Origin: an uncultured Lachnospiraceae bacterium
GTDB lineage: Bacteria > Bacillota > Clostridia > Lachnospirales > Lachnospiraceae
Direction of reading: 5' to 3'
Assembly (NCBI GenBank): GCA_947599905.1
Contig: CANQFR010000005.1
Location: 1 to 42,069, forward strand
Length of the DNA stretch: 42,069 nucleotides
The notes beneath the pieces are model-generated. The model did not search any database. It worked only from the letters and a program-made list of their open reading frames with translations, and was not told the DNA's origin. Below, piece after piece: positions 41,851-42,069 of the stretch (within the stretch, counting starts at the first letter, position 1; the number at the start of each line of letters is the position of its first letter). The translations under genes were made by a program, and so were the position numbers.

Positions 41851-42069
41851 AAGCTCTTCTCTGTTCTTGGGGGATGCACAAAAGCTTCTCTGTTTCCTGG
41901 TGTTTCTTTGACAATCCCCTCATTTTTTAATAGAGCTTTTTGTGGTGTTTCCATCTGTTAGTGATCTTTTCAGCCATAACTGCTGACTTTCTGTTATTAT
42001 CTTATTGGCCAAAAAAATAAAATAAAGGAGGTTAACAGCTATGGCCAAAAAGATCACTAACAAACTCAT
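41790..42069 (+). mobile_element. ISL3-like insertion sequence copy 2, left part (runs off the window)
   Basis: It repeats the left end, leader and transposase start of copy 1 with few differences, including a 7-nt deletion near 41940. The bases just before it (CTCTTTCC) are candidates for its target duplication; the other side is outside the window. Confidence 0.7.
42042..42069 (+). CDS. ISL3 family transposase, first nine codons only
   Basis: The frame starts ATGGCCAAAAAGATCACTAA and encodes MAKKITNKL, matching the transposase start at 41575 (one substitution, T to K). AAAGGAGG precedes it. The gene is cut by the window end, and whether it is intact cannot be seen. Confidence 0.65.

Overview
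The window looks like a chromosomal segment of a moderately GC-rich, spore-forming Clostridia, most like a gut Lachnospiraceae. The evidence is the housekeeping/sporulation block hemW, lepA, spoIIP, gpr, rpsT and holA (14.9-22.6 kb), the AGGAGG-type ribosome binding sites, the beta-type DAHP synthase with clostridial aromatic operon order, and Firmicutes-type surface polysaccharide genes. The species cannot be named from this sequence alone.

Layout: 0-1.8 kb holds the 3' end of a DUF4097-like repeat protein and rfbF. From 1.8 to 7.5 kb lies a decayed carbohydrate region on the minus strand: an apparently complete GH32-like enzyme, a 5'-truncated GH32 enzyme, an esterase with an exact 460-bp tandem duplication of its 5' half, and a chimera of an MFS transporter N-terminus and a PHP-type protein C-terminus. 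An Rpn/PD-(D/E)XK nuclease gene is embedded in it at 4.5-5.5 kb. From 7.5 to 11.3 kb is the aroF-tyrA-aroA operon behind a near-consensus promoter. From 11.4 to 15 kb are a serine hydrolase, a lipoprotein and a DegV/FakB protein. The translation and sporulation block follows. Upstream of holA (22.7-26.6 kb) are a small HExxH membrane protein and a 1144-residue SIR2-STAND-like protein with a C-terminal SEC-C zinc motif, a strong anti-phage defence candidate. A second Rpn gene lies at 26.9-27.9 kb.

From 28.0 to 40.4 kb, one minus-strand cluster encodes cell-surface glycan synthesis and export: an initiating sugar-phosphate transferase, the Wzm/Wzt ABC exporter, a GlfT2-like galactofuranosyltransferase, a double acyltransferase, a polyprenyl-phosphate-type GT2, a GT-C-like membrane protein and a Wzy/ligase-like membrane protein. 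Its middle (about 30.4-35.5 kb) is visibly AT-rich. The cluster is bracketed by two direct copies of a 68-69 bp palindrome whose sequence also forms the left end of the ISL3-like elements at 41.3-42.1 kb, where one IS copy has inserted into the transposase gene of another.

Two layers stand out beyond ordinary genes. The first is a family of about 39-bp palindromic repeats (eight units at six sites), mostly just after gene ends, with one degenerate copy inside the spoIIP reading frame. The second is a pair of Rpn nucleases that share, at the same internal position, an AT-rich promoter-like island and an internal ribosome binding site plus start at residue 206. This is consistent with an intragenic C-terminal partner protein ending in an expanding heptad-repeat coiled coil.
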